Of a DNA stretch of 64,000 bases, positions 24,155 to 36,496 are shown piece after piece. Made by a program: the position numbers and the translations under genes. The stretch spans positions 6,293,764-6,357,763 of the forward strand of contig NC_080422.1 of the NCBI RefSeq assembly GCF_029873635.1. Direction: 5' to 3'. The stretch is from Malania oleifera. Lineage: Eukaryota > Streptophyta > Magnoliopsida > Santalales > Ximeniaceae. The number at the start of each line of letters is the position of its first letter. Position 1 is the first letter of the stretch. Under the pieces are notes generated by a model, which was not told the origin of the DNA, searched no databases, and worked only from the letters and a program-made list of their open reading frames with translations.

Positions 24155-24522
24155 CTAAACTTGTAGAGAATCATCCATAGATTCTCGTGGTAGTGTCCGT
24201 TCGTCAATTGAACTTATAATTTGTAAGAAATTAAAGAAAAATAGAAAATTGGCTTATCCCAGGAGATACGTCTACGCCGCTCCTTCCACCGTTCCGCTCC
24301 GTTAGAAATGACGGCAGTGAAGAATGGAGTCCGACGGTATCTTCTGATTTTCGATTGGGCGAAAATTCGCCACAAAATCGAGGAGAAAGGGAGAGAAAAT
24401 GAGAGGAGAGAGAGAGTCCACTGCGCGCAGGAAGACAGAAGAAGAAAAGAAGAAGAAGAAGAAAAAGAAAAAGAAAGAAAAGAAAAGAAAAAAACAACAA
24501 AACAACAAAAAAAAAACCATCC

Positions 24523-24543
24523 TGAAGCTTCAAAGAAGCTTCA
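24523..24543. promoter_or_regulatory. Heat-shock-element-like dyads in M1 U3
   Basis: Two GAAGCTTC units (GAA-nn-TTC form) separated by 3 bp. Alternating nGAAn/nTTCn blocks are the known binding pattern of heat-shock factors. The match is by consensus only; the same position in G3 and M2 also holds TTC-nn-GAA dyads. Confidence 0.35.
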
Positions 24544-25398
24544 AGAGAGATAATAATAATAATAATAATAATAATATATTTAATTAATATTAATAATATA
24601 TTTTATTAATAAAAAAATAAATTTTAATTATTATTATTATTTTATTATTTTTCTTTTTTTATAAATCCAACTAATTACTTACTTAATTAATTAATTAATT
24701 AATTTTTTTTTTGGTAATCACCCCACTAATCTTGTATATCCTTTTTTGGGGTTATTACATTATTAGCAATGAATGAGACTTACAGTATTTCTCAGAATAA
24801 CATGATTTTTAAACCATAACACTCAGACAGATATACAAATATTACGGAAATTACAGACAGATACTACAGATATTACAGATAAATATTACAAATATTATAG
24901 ACATAAATTACAGATATTATAGATAGATATCATAGTTATTACAAAATGATATTTCAGATATTTTAAATAGATATTACGGATAATTCAAATAGATATTTCA
25001 GATATTACAGCTCAGATTTATAGTGTTATGGTTGTTTTTGAAATCATGTTAAAAGTAGCAAGATGATTATATATTTATATATGTATACAGTATTACACGA
25101 TATCATATCCCTGTAGATATTACAGACAGAGTTATACAGTTGAGTATGGTACCGTTGCTATTTCAGACATGTGCAACCACATGACTTAGATAGTATGCGG
25201 ATTTCGTCTAATCGTGTGAGGAGAGATTGCAATCTCCCCAGCATGCTGGGTTAAGGTAGCCAGTTAGACGATGATAGAGGTTAGAGATGGCACGGAGTGA
25301 TTGTAGTGGGCTAGATTGATACAGAATGGTGGATGATAGAGATTGAAACTAGAGTAGTGCCGAGCTACGGGCCGCACACCCGATCATTAGGATGTGAA

Positions 25399-26314
25399 CA
25401 AGAATTCAAATTTCTTGGTTCACATGTTCGTTCTTTACCACAGCTTGCGTCAGCTATTTAGGTGAGGAAACTGATTCAAGAAGGTTGTCAGGGATTTATT
25501 GCTTACATAAAGGAATTGCCAAAAGAAGAATTGAAACAAGCTGATATTCCTGTGGTCAGAGAATTTTCAAACGTATTTCCAGAAGAACTACCTGGCTTGC
25601 CACCAGACCGTGAAGTTGAGTTTATAGTGGATCTTCTACTGGGGTCAGCACCAATATCTAAAGCTCCTTACTAGATGACCCCAACCAAGTTAAAAGAATT
25701 GAAAGATCAATTGCAAGAATTGTTGGATAAAAGATTCATTAGGCCTAGCGTGTCGCCTTGGGGAGCAACATTTTTATTTGTGAAAAAGAAGGATGGGACC
25801 TTGAGGTTGTGTATCGATTATAAGGAGATAAATAAACTAACGTTCAAGAATAAATATCCTCTCCCTAGGATCGATGATTTATTTGATCAGCTCCAGGGGA
25901 CCTAGGTTTACTCTAAAATCGACCTGCGGTCAAGTTATCATCAAGTGAAAGTGAGGGCGGAAGATATATCAAAAACAACATTTCGAACAAGATATGGGCA
26001 TTACGAGTTCCTAGTGATGCCATTTGGGTTGACTAACGCACCAGTGGTGTTTATGGATTTAATGAATCGAATGTTCCATTAGTATCTGCACTAGTTTGTG
26101 ATTGTATTCATTGATGATATACTAGTCTACTCAAGTAGTTTTGAGAAGCACGAGCATCATTGGAGACTGGTATTACAAACATTGACAGAGAGGAAGCTGT
26201 GTATGTATGAGAAATTTAAGAAATATGAATTGGCTGAGGCAAGATTTCTTTTCTGGGGCCATGTAATCTCTGAGACAGGTTTGTATCTATTGACTCGATA
26301 AGTCGAGGGCCAGT
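25399..26314 (+). pseudogene. G2 pol relic, first part (RT)
   Basis: Starts abruptly with EFKFLGSH, the linker after protease, directly fused to a truncated LTR. It continues into RT with [49 protein letters not shown] and the catalytic FIDDILVY at about 26104-26128. Stops at 25459, 25672, 25903 and later interrupt it. It is cut by G3 at 26314 and resumes at 38924. Confidence 0.88.
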
Positions 26315-28802
26315 TGTCGTAACAAAAAAAAATAAAATTTTTTAAAAAATAAATAATAATAAATAATTTAAAAAAATTAATTAATTAAATTAACAAGAAA
26401 AATGAAATAGTCTGGATAAAGAACAAAATATTATATATCTAACATTCTATATAATATATATACATAAATATTAAAGGCATGTATATATATATATAGATAT
26501 TATATGCTGTGTGTGTGTGTGTGGTGTATATATATATATATATAAGTAAGTTTATTATGAATACATTTAATATATAGGTTAAAGGGTATATATATATATT
26601 ATATATATAAGTGTGAAAGCTTTTTCAAGAGCTTTACTTTAATAATGATTATTACGTATTCATAGATATATTATATATACAAAATGGTGTGCAAGCTCTT
26701 CAAGAAGCTGCTTGATTTTTTTTTTTTTGGAAGTGCTCTCCTCTTTCCTCCTAAGAATCTCTCTCTCTTCGATTCCGGGCTAGTTTACGCTGGATCGGAC
26801 AAACCCCAAGCCACCACGACGCTCGTGGCGAATTCTCTTCAAGTATACCGGAGCGGATCGTCAGGGAAACGAAAGTTGGATTTCATCCAATCCAAGGTAG
26901 ACTTATATCAATATGGATTTTTGACCGTTGAAGAAAGTTTGATAACGTGTAAAAATACGAACTTTAAATTGGAAATTTTCAGTCCAGGCGTGTTGATTGG
27001 GAAAGTTGGGATTCACCCTAAGTTGAGTAGACTTTTAGGTCGAATTGACTTAGTGGTAGTTATAGAAAATGTTTGTACGTACAAAATACTCAAACTTTTA
27101 ATTCTGCGAGTTTTCATTTTCAGGATGTTGCTTTGAACCTTGTGGGTACGGGGAAGATTTTCTTATGGGCTTTTCAGAACTCAGTAAGGGATTACCTAGG
27201 CTAGTTTTTATTGAAAAATGTATGTCTATACTTGTAGCCTAATGGTTTCAGGAAAAATAAATATATTTATATATATGATTTATATTTGGAAAATACTGTT
27301 TAAATGATGATATGTTGAATATGTAGAAAATTTGTTTAGTGTGACATGAGTATAAAAATATTGTGAAATACTGTTTTTTTGTTTTTGGAATGGGGACGAT
27401 ATGGATTTCTATGATGGAAAATCGGCGTACGGGCCGAGATATTTTTATATGTATATGTGATTTGCCGACGTATGGGCCGTGCTATGTGGATGAGATTTGC
27501 CGGCGTACGGGCTGTGCTATGTGATTTGCCAGCGTACGGGCAATGCTATGTGATTTGCCGGCGTACGGGCTGTGCTATGTGATTTGCCGGCGTATGGGCC
27601 GTGCTATGTGGATATGTTTGCCGGCGTATGGGCCGTGCTATGTGGATGAGATTCGCCAGCGTACGGGCTGTGCTACATGATTTGCCGGCGTACGGGCCGA
27701 GCTATGTGATTTGCCAACGTACGGGCTGTGCTATGTGATTTGCTGGCGTACGGGCCGAGCTATGATAAAATGTGTAATTCCAGCGTACAGGCCGATGATT
27801 TTCATGAAATATGTATATGTGAAAAATGATATGATTTATTTGATAATTATTGATATAAGATATCCATGTATCATGATTTTAGTATATGTATATGATATCA
27901 GAACCTGGTTGGCTTGGTCTAGGCTAGCACTTGCACGGTACCGTTGCTATGTGTCCATGGTCCTCGTGATCATGATATCTGTGTTAACGCCGCTGTACGG
28001 AGTGGTGTGAGATTGGATGGTCGATGTGGTTATTTTCAAGAAGTGTGCTGTTATCGCCCCTGGTGTACGGACCAGTCTGGGTAGACCCATCGGACCTACA
28101 GACTACTGTTTGACTTGGTAGTGGTCGGCCAACCATTGTCAGGTCCCGCCTTCGGGCCACACAACCCAGTCATGTGGGGGTAATACACGACAACAGCCAG
28201 CTAACCTACCAGGATTGTTTTTATGTTATTATTATTATGATATGAGATGAGAAATGTTTATGAAATGCAGTATGTTCTGCCATGTTTTGATATGCATATG
28301 TTTTCCCAGATTTGATAAACAGTATTGAATATGTTATGTATGGTATATATAGAACACAGAATACTCATGTTGCCACACACTGGTATTAGTTTATTTCCCT
28401 TACTGAGAGGTGTCTCACCCGAAAATCTTATACATTTTTCAGGAGCCCCTAATAGGAGAGCGGGAAAAGCCCCACTGATCTAGATCAGTTGTTGCCCTCT
28501 TTGGAAGGGTAAATTTTTGGTAGGGACAGTTAGGTTTTGTGGGGATTGTCCCTAGATTTCATTTTTGAGATGTATATATTAAGAGATAGTAATTGTAGTG
28601 ACTCTGGTATGTGTTATGCACATTATGATGAGATGTATATGATTTTATACTTTCTGCTGTGTAGGCTTCTGTTGTATGTTTTGTTATATCCCTGGTGCCC
28701 ACGGGCCTTGGTGGATTGTGACTTTCTGAGTTGGAATGTATGATGTGATGATAATTGATTTATATAAAAAAAAAATATATGAAAAAGGAGCAGGTCGTTA
28801 CA
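26315..28802 (+). repeat. G3 5' LTR
   Basis: 2488 bp, ending GGTCGTTACA. It holds AT/GT microsatellites in U3, degraded TTC-nn-GAA palindromes near 26610-26630 and 26692-26708, donor- and acceptor-like sites in the leader, a 12-unit tandem array (27421-27795), the conserved hairpin core (about 28120-28180) and exon-like block 3 (28443-28508, TTTTTCAG before and GTAAAT after). Compared with the 3' LTR it has many small deletions in U3 and the leader, so the 3' copy is the better preserved. Confidence 0.9.
27421..27795 (+). repeat. 12-unit GC-rich tandem array, G3 5' LTR
   Basis: Twelve units of 29-40 bp built on TTTGCCGGCGTACGGGCCGT with GCTATGTG spacers. Variant units (GACGTATGGG, AGCGTACGGG, AACGTACGGG) occur in the same order as in the 3' LTR. 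The array lies within the long intron-like interval of the leader. Confidence 0.85.
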
Positions 28803-29104
28803 GTTGGTATCAGAGCCTAGGTTGCTAGGTTCTGTAGACTTTAGAGTGCAGCAGGAATAATACCAGAGTTTAGGAAATGATTTGAGGTTTTGTTCTACAG
28901 TCTAGAGGCAGGACTTCCGTGGTAGTTTCTGTGTTTTTCCTGGGGTGACGATTTCAGGAAAACCATAGTAAGCTACTGTCGGGTTGTGTTCCTAGAATGT
29001 AGGACTGGGGATTAACAATGAGTTAGAAATGTTGAGATGAGTGGTGAGGATAGGTGGGTAAATTATGAGGATAGGATTACTGAATTGCAACTGCTAATTT
29101 CCAG
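28509..29104 (+). other. Putative leader intron of G3 spanning the primer site
   Basis: GAAGG|GTAAAT at the LTR end pairs with an acceptor-like CTGCTAATTTCCAG|G ending at 29104, 1 nt before the homologous gag ATG at 29106. It is 596 nt long and contains the tRNA primer site (28805). It is placed as in G1 and G4. Inference from sequence only. Confidence 0.4.
28805..28816 (+). other. G3 primer-binding site (tRNA-iMet)
   Basis: TGGTATCAGAGC, two bases after the 5' LTR end. Confidence 0.92.
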
Positions 29105-29105
29105 G

Positions 29106-30215
29106 ATGGATCTAGAAGGAAATAGTGCCCATGCGAGTGGCAGTGATGGAGCAGGACCATCAGGTGCAGCTAGGACCGACTCTGATGCGGTATTACGTAG
29201 CGTGGCTCAGCAGGTTATGGCTGAGATTGCTAGGAGCTCGAGGGAGCAGAGTGGTCCATCTACAGGCCATGGGTGCACTATAGAGAAATTTACAAAGATG
29301 AATCCTCCGGCGTTCTCAGGTGGAGTTGATCCTGTAGCCGCTGAGAACTAGATGCAGGAGATTGAGAAAATCTTGGCTGTGCTGCAATGTACTGAGGAAC
29401 AGAGGATCCTCTTTGCCACCTATAAATTGACAGGAGAGGCTGAGAGGTGGTGGACTGCGGTGAGACTATTAGAGCAGCAGAGGGTGACTCCAATAGCTAT
29501 GACATGGGACCGGTTTAAAGATCTGTTCATTGACAGATATTTTCCAGCTACTGTGAGGGAGGCTAAGGTAGAAGAGTTCCTAAGTTTGAAGTAGGGACAG
29601 TTATCCGTCCAGCAGTATGCAGCACGTTTTATCGAGCTCTCTCGATTTGCCCTATACATTGTTCCTGATGAGGTGAAGAAGGCGAGGCAGTTTGAGAGAG
29701 GCTTGAGGCGGAGTATATTTAGGCAGGTGGTGGTGCTGTGGATCCAGGACTTCGCTGAGTTGGTCGACAGGGCGGCCTTGGCAGAGATTGGTGAGCATCT
29801 TGATGTGGATGAGCAGGGACAGAGGAAGAGATCTGCATCTACGAGCTACCAGTAGGGTCACAGGTCGGGTCAGTGGAGGAGAGGTAATCATGGTAGAGGG
29901 TGGAGACAGGAGACGGGAGGACGCCAGGTGCAGACAAGGCAGGGTCCTCCAGTTTGTCAGACTTGTGGTAGGAGGCACTGGGGAGAGTGTCAAGCTGGTG
30001 GTGTAGTGTGCTACCGCTGCGGTAGATCGGGACATATAGTGCGAGATTGTCCTATCCCGCTAGATGCAGCTCCGGTGTGCTATCGTTGCGGTAGATCGGG
30101 GCACATGGTACGAGACTGCCCTACTCCACCAGATGCAGTTCCAGCTCCTAGACTATACCGGGGAGGTTATCAGGCACCACGAGGGGGCCAGCAGAGGAAT
30201 ACGGCTCCAGCCAGG
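29106..30215 (+). pseudogene. G3 gag relic with duplicated zinc knuckle
   Basis: Gag packages element RNA. I chose the ATG at 29106 (MDLEGNS) because G1 and G4 start at the same place; an in-frame ATG at 29037 would add 23 residues. The capsid-like domain spans about 29280-29780 ([32 protein letters not shown]). A CQTCGRRHWGEC motif at about 29959-29994 is followed by two tandem CCHC knuckles (CYRCGRSGHxVRDC), a 69-bp direct duplication at 30009-30146. Stops at 29349 (TGG to TAG), 29592 and 29853 (CAG to TAG type) break it. Nucleic-acid binding is the established role of such knuckles. Confidence 0.88.
30009..30146 (+). repeat. 69-bp tandem duplication encoding two zinc knuckles
   Basis: Copies at 30009-30077 and 30078-30146 each encode CYRCGRSGHxVRDCP and a DAxP spacer. 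The period is exactly 23 codons, so the frame is kept. G1 and G4 show only one degraded knuckle here. Confidence 0.85.
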
Positions 30216-33200
30216 GTGTTTACTCTAACGCCGGGTGAGGTTGAGGCGTCAGGTGACGTGGTGACAGGTATGGTCATTATGCTTTCTTTTAAAGTTATTG
30301 CATTATTTGATTCAGGAGCTACACACTCGTTTGTGTCCTTGGGGTGTATTAAATTATGTGAGGCTGAAACACAATCATTAGATGTTGAACTGTTGGTATC
30401 TACACCGACTGGGTCGGTAGTGAGGTGTGGTAGGGTACTCCGCGGCTGCCCAGTAGAGATTCAGAGGAAAACATTGTCTGTTGATTTGATAGTGTTAGAA
30501 ATGCATGGGTTTGACGTTATATTTGGCATGGATTAGCTAGCAGCTAATTTTGCCAGCATAGATTGTCGTGCACGAGAGGTGATATTTAGACCCCCGGGGG
30601 AAGCAGAATTCAAGTTTGTAGGGTCGCATGTACAATCCCCGCCTCAGCTAGTTTCAGCTATTCAGGCCAGGAGACTACTGCCGAGTGGTTGTCAGGGGTT
30701 TGTGGCGGTTGTGAAAGAGATGTCAGAGAATGAGTCGAAACTTGCTAGCACGCTTGTAGTGAAGGAGTTTGTGGATGTTTTTCCAGATGAGCTACTAGGC
30801 TTGCCACCCGACCGTGAGGTGGATTTCTCTATTGATCTACCTCCCGGTACAGCGCCAATTTCTAAAGTACCTTATCGAATGGCACCAGTGGAGTTAGCAG
30901 AATTGAAGAATCAGTTGCAAGATCTGCTAGATAAGGGCTTCATATGGCCCAGTGTATCTCCGTGGGGAGCTCCAGTGTTATTTGTCAAAAAGAAAGACGG
31001 AACTACGAGGATGTGCATAGACTATAGGGAGATAAATAAAGTGACAATCAAGAATAGGTATCCTCTACCCCGTATCGATGATTTGTTTGACCAACTCCAG
31101 GGTACACGAGTGTATTCGATGATTGACCTCAGATCTGACTACCATCAGGTGAAGGTGAAAGCAGAAGACGTCTCGAAGACGGCCTTCAGGACCAGGTACG
31201 GGCATTACGAGTTTTTAGTGATGCCATTTGGTTTGACGAATGCTCCTGCGGTATTTATGGACTTGATGAATAGAGTCTTCCACTAATACCTAGACCAGTT
31301 TGTTGTTGTTTTTATTGATGATGTACTGGTCTATTCTAGGAACTATGAGGAGCATGAGACGCACTTGAGGCAGGTTTTGCAGACATTTCGGGAAAAGAAG
31401 TTGTACGCCAAGTTCAGTAAATGTGAATTTTGGTTTGAGAAGGTCGTGTTCTTAGGGCATGTTATATCTGGAGACGGTATTGCTGTGGATCCTAGCAAGA
31501 TTGAAGCTGTAGTGAATTGGGCTAGACCGAGAAATGTCCAGGAGATGGAGTTTCTTAGGGCTAGCAGGCTATTACCATCGTTTTGTTGAGGGATTCTTAG
31601 CTTTGTCAGGGCCTTTGACACGACTGACGAGGAAGAATGTCAGATTTGAGTGGGATTATAGCTGTGAGCAAAGTTTTCAGAAGCTGAAGCAGAGACTAGT
31701 CACAGCACCAGTGTTGATCATTCCGTCTGGGGGTGAGGGGTATACCATTTACAATGATGCGTCCTTGAAAGGACTTGGCTGTGTATTGATGCAGCATGGC
31801 AGGGTAGTAGCGTATGCATTCAGGCACTTGAAAGAATATGAGAAGAACTACCCTACCCATGATCTTGAGTTGGCTGCAGTGGTACACACACTGAAGATTT
31901 GGAGGCATTACCTGTACGGTGAGCAGTGTGAGATCTTCTCTGACCATAAAAGTTTGAAGTATTTCTTTACGCAGAAAGAACTGAATATGAGGCAGAGAAG
32001 GTGGTTGGAGCTGATTAAGGATTTTGATTGTACCATCAGTTATCACCCAGGGAAAGCAAACGTGGTAGCTGATGCATTGAGCAGGAAATCCAGGGAGCCA
32101 GTGTTGGCGGCTATGGGGATCCAGCATCCGATCATAATGGATCTGGAGAGACTCGGCATAGAGTTGGTGGAGAGTGATCTCCCAGTATGTATTGCCAGCC
32201 TAGTGGTACAGCCTACCCTGCATGAGAGAATTAAAGCTGCCCAGAAGGAAGATCCAGAGCTAGTGGAGGTGATAGACAAAGTACAGAGTGGGCAGGGGGA
32301 GGAGTTCAGTATCCCAGATGACAGAGCTTTGCGGTTCCGTTCCAGATTATGTGTTCCTGCCGATATTGAGATCAGGAAGACTATTCTAGAGGAGGCTCAT
32401 AGATCTTTGTATACAGTTCATCCCGGTAGTACGAAGATGTACAGAGATTTGCGAGAGTCATACTGGTGGAGTGGTATGAAGAGAGAGATTGCCGAGTATG
32501 TAGCGCAGTGTTTGACGTGCCAGCAGGTAAAGGCTGAGCACCAGAGACCGGCAGGGCAGTTGCAGCCATTATTCATCCCGGAGTGGAAGTGAGATCACAT
32601 ATCGATGGACTTCGTGTCAGGACTGCCGATGGCGTTACGTGGTCATAATGCCATCTGGGTTATTGTTGATCGATTGACGAAGACCGCCCACTTTATTCCC
32701 ATCAAGATTAGCTACTCCCTCAGCCGTTTAGCGGAGATTTACATTCAGGAGATAGTACGTTCTCATGGGGTGCCTGTATCTATTGTGTCGGATGGAGACC
32801 CATGATTCACATCACGATTTTGGAGGAGTTTGTAGGAGGCTCTGGGGTCTCAGTTATCGTTTAGTACGACATTCCATCCTCAGTCAGATGGGCAGAATGA
32901 GAGGACGATACAGATATTAGAGGACATGCTTAGAGCGTGTGTACTAGACTTTAGGGGTAGTTGGACTCAGTTCATGCCATTAGTAGAATTTGCGTATAAT
33001 AACAGTTATCAGTCTAGCATTGGCATGGCACCATTTGAGGCTTTGTACGGTAGGAGATGCCGTTCTTCTTTGTTCTGGGATGAAGTGGGTGAGCGGCGAG
33101 TAGTGGGGCCAGAGCTGGTTCAGCTGGCATGTGATAAAGTTCGTCTTATCAGGGACAAAATCAGTGCAACTTAGAGTCGACAGAAGAGTTATGCCGACCA

Positions 33201-33651
33201 TCACCGCAGGAATTTAGAGTTTGACGTAGGTGATCACGTATTTTTGAAGATAGCTTCGATGAAAGGGGTTATGCGATTTGGGAGGAAGGGTAAACTTAGT
33301 CCTAGGTTTATCGGTCAATTTGAGATTCTAGATAAAGTGGGATCAGTAGCCTACATGCTAGCTTTGCCACCTGTATTGTCCAGGATTCACAACGTATTTC
33401 ATGTTGCTATGTTGAGGAAATACGTCCCAGACCCTTCTTATGTCATCAATTATGATGAGTTGGAGCTTAGCGATTCACTGGGAAATGAGGAGGTACCAGT
33501 ACAAATTCTGGATAGGAAAGTGCAAGAGCTATGTAACAGGACGATTCCTCAAGTAAAAGTCTTGTGGAGGAATCATGCAGTAGAAGAGGCTTCTTGGGAG
33601 TTCGAGGAGCAGATGAAGTAGAGGTATCCGCATTTATTTCAAGAAGTCTGA
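30216..33651 (+). pseudogene. G3 pol relic (protease, RT, RNase H, integrase, chromodomain)
   Basis: Protease keeps its active site (ALFDSGATHSF, about 30301-30333). RT spans about 30800-31470 with [22 protein letters not shown] and FIDDVLVY at about 31312-31335. RNase H is about 31700-32090 ([13 protein letters not shown] to [14 protein letters not shown]). Integrase covers about 32330-33240, with the zinc-binding HHCC zone ([21 protein letters not shown]) and core ([25 protein letters not shown]). The C-terminal tail (VQILDRKVQEL, KVLWRNHAVEEASWE, 33498-33605) is chromodomain-like, which in chromoviruses directs insertion into heterochromatin. Breaks include stops at 30534, 31284, 32590, 32803, 32833, 33172 and 33619 and a frameshift near 31548. 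Confidence 0.93.
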
Positions 33652-34042
33652 GTGAATAAATGTAAATAGTTAAGTAGTTTTCAGTTGCAGGCACATGTAA
33701 TGGTTGAATAGTGTAGTACTTTAGTTTTGGGAGAATGGTTTTCTTTTGTATATGTAATCTTCCAAGACTCGAAATGTAACCACGGTATTCCTCCGCCATA
33801 AGTGAGGGTAGGTAATAAAATGAGTAGACCCTTTTTCCTAATTAAAAGATGGCGAGTTACGGAAACAGTAAATTTCGAGGACGAAATTCTTTTAAGGGGG
33901 GAGGAATGTAGTAACTGGGAAAAAAATAAAAATAATAAAATAATAAAATAAAATAAAATAATTAAATTAACAAGTAAAATGAATAGTATGATAAGGAACA
34001 AATATATATATATATATATATATACATAAATATTAAAGCATG

Positions 34043-34097
<55 letters not shown>

Positions 34098-34158
34098 GTA
34101 AGTTATTATGATATACATTTAATATATAGGTTAAAGGTATATATATATATAAGTGTGA

Positions 34159-34177
34159 AAGCTTCTTCAAGAAGCTT
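34159..34177. promoter_or_regulatory. HSE-like palindrome in G3 3' LTR, copy 1
   Basis: AAGCTTCTTCAAGAAGCTT is a 9-bp inverted repeat around one base and contains TTC-AA-GAA, the head-to-head core of a heat-shock element. M2 inserted at its right edge (TSD CTTTA at 34175-34179). Function is inferred. Confidence 0.4.
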
Positions 34178-34179
34178 TA

Positions 34180-36420
34180 TGTAACGTCCCTCAATTTCTT
34201 AACATAAAATATCACATAATAAATAAAATGGTCAACCCGAACCCGTGGGTAGCGGGGACACCTGTCAAACACAGCGGAAAACCTAGCAGCAGTAAACATA
34301 AAATCTCAAACATCCAATCATAAAACATAATACCAGAGCTTTCTATAACCTTATGATACTGTACTACTATACATCCTCATATACATCAAAATATCTCTAG
34401 GGTCAAACACAAAATAATTCTAACCCTAGTACAAAATCTTACCCTCCTCACGGGGTAATCTCACTAATCTTAACGGCGGCCTTGACCCACCGGTCTCTCA
34501 GGGACTCCTGAAAAATGTAATAATATTGGGGGTGAGACACTTCTCAGTAAGGGAAAATAAACTAAATACAGCTGTGTGGCAACATGAATATTTAATGCAT
34601 TTATACGTATATAGTACATTTCATAATTCCATAAACATCATCATATCGTACTGGGTAAACATATATTTTCACATTTGTTAATAATTCATATCATACATAA
34701 AATCATTTGTTATAACTGTAGTACTGAAAATAAACACAGGATGAATAGCTAGCTAGTGTCATGTATTACCCCCCATGACGGGTTGTGCAGCCCGAAGGCG
34801 GGACCCGACAATGGCTGGCCGACCACTGCAGAATCAAATATGTCTGTAAGTACGATGAGCCCGCCACACCCTGGTCCGGACTGCCAGGTGGACGTCCACA
34901 CTCTACTGAAAGCCACATCGACTATCCATCTCCCATCCCCTCGTGGGACGGTAGCACTAATAAGGCCTCGTGCCAAAATGAACCCATAGCTACGGTACCG
35001 AGCTCCTGGTCTGAACTAAACTAACATCCTGATTATGAAAACATATAATACATGATCATACATAACATCATTACGGCCTCGTGCCGAAAACATAGATACG
35101 GCCTCGCGCCGAAATCATACATATGGCCTCGCGCCAAAATCATAGTAAATATGGCCTCGCGCCAATAATATAAATACGGCCTCGTGCCGATAGCATAGAT
35201 TCGGCCTCGTGCCGATAACATAAATACATGGTCTTGCGCCAATAACATAAATACGGCCTCGTGCCGATAACATAAATATATGGCCTCGCGCCAAAATTGT
35301 TTCAGGTATATATATACTGAAAATACATCATTTATCACAACATAACTCATATTTCCATAAATGCTTGGTTCGTAAAATCTTTCACATCATAATACATTTC
35401 ACATAAAATAATATTCATGCCACACATATGCTGTTAAAAGTCATACTTCATATTCTAAAATCGTGAATTCCTTACATCTCATACATACATATACATTTTA
35501 ATCATCATAGCAGTATTTTCCCAATCGTACATTTCATTCGAAATACACAATATAACATATGTTTTTCTGAAAATAAATTTACTCATAATCAATAATAATT
35601 TGTATGGAAAATTACTGCTTTAGTTTATTCCCTTACCTGACTATTAAGAAATTCCTTAAGACCCAAAATTTCATGCCCTTGGCGCCCGAAATTTAATTCC
35701 TACAATTTACATTTTTCCCTGATTAATTAATCTATTTCTCCAAAATAATACTCATCTAGCCTTCCTTAGGCTCCAAATACCTCAAATTAATATTTAAACT
35801 ATTATTTAATATCCCTACTTAATTTTCTAAATTTTGCATGCAGGTCCCAAAATTATACCCGCGGCGCTCACCCGAGCCCTAAATTTCAGAAATCCTACTT
35901 CAGTCTCAGATGCTTAATATTTTAGTATTTCTAAATTAATACTAATTAATTAAAAATAAGCCCCTTAATAATCGCCGCACCCCAAATTTGGGGTTTTGGC
36001 CCGACACCCCCACGAGAATTCCGTCCCACTAGACTTGTAGAGAATCATCCCTAGATTCTCGTGGTGGTGTCCGTTCGTCAATTGGGCTTATATTTTGCAA
36101 GAAATTAAAGAAAAAGGGAAAAATGACTTACCCCAGGGAATACGCTTACGCCGCTCCTATCACCGATCCGCTTCGGTAGAAATGACAGCAGCAGCGAATG
36201 AAGTCCAGTGGTATCTTCGGATTTTCGATTGGGGGAAAATCCGTCACGAAATCAAGGAGAGAGGGAGAGAGAACGTGAGGAGAGAGAGAGGGATTGCAGG
36301 TTGCAGGTAAAATAAATAAATAAATAAATAAAGAAGAAGAAGAAGAAGATATCTGGGGGGGGGGGGGCGGCCTTTCAATTTAAAACATCCTTCCTAAAGG
36401 ATTCAGATCCTTCAGGAAGG

Positions 36421-36496
<76 letters not shown>

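Larger units (their letters stand above)
21823..24759 (-). mobile_element. Solo gypsy LTR M1, minus strand, with TSD
   Basis: 2937 bp, on minus TGTAATAACCCC ... GGGGCGTCACA, flanked by TTATT at 21818-21822 and 24760-24764. The flanks rejoin to match the G2 3' LTR exactly at this point. On the minus strand exon-like block 2 is 23594-23532 (63 nt) and block 3 is 22186-22122 (65 nt), both with AG/GTAA(A/G)-type borders. Its U3 has GAAGCTTC repeats (24523-24543) instead of the TCGTCGACGA array. It carries a 233-bp low-complexity island. Confidence 0.93.
20951..25397 (+). repeat. G2 5' LTR, interrupted by M1 and 3'-truncated
   Basis: The two G2 pieces are 20951-21822 and 24765-25397. They match the G2 3' LTR (41312-43464) from its start to about 42825 and then stop abruptly, so roughly 640 bp of the LTR end are missing. 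The piece contains the four palindrome pairs, TATAAATAG at 21174, a (CT)n run (21229-21275) and exon-like block 2 (21524-21587, preceded by TTTTCAG and followed by GTAAGG). Confidence 0.88.

Noticed and set aside
23860..24207. Lysine/proline- and phenylalanine/glycine-rich reading frames
   Set aside because: Product of the poly-C/poly-A island and GA tracts inside solo LTR M1; no homology and related LTR M2 lacks the sequence.
27421..27795. CRISPR-like regular repeat array
   Set aside because: Units are contiguous GC-rich tandem repeats inside a gypsy LTR of a plant genome, with no unique spacers and no cas genes.
29037..29105. Upstream ATG for G3 gag
   Set aside because: G1 and G4 gag start at the position of 29106, and the extension covers the acceptor-like pyrimidine tract.
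33681..34118. 145-aa minus-strand frame rich in Tyr/Ile/His
   Set aside because: Generated by AT and GT microsatellites at the start of the G3 3' LTR.
35033..35350. Minus-strand 105-aa frame with repeated peptide units
   Set aside because: Translation of the CGGCCTCGTGCCG tandem array in LTR M2; unit lengths vary and the frame is not kept in LTRs B and C.
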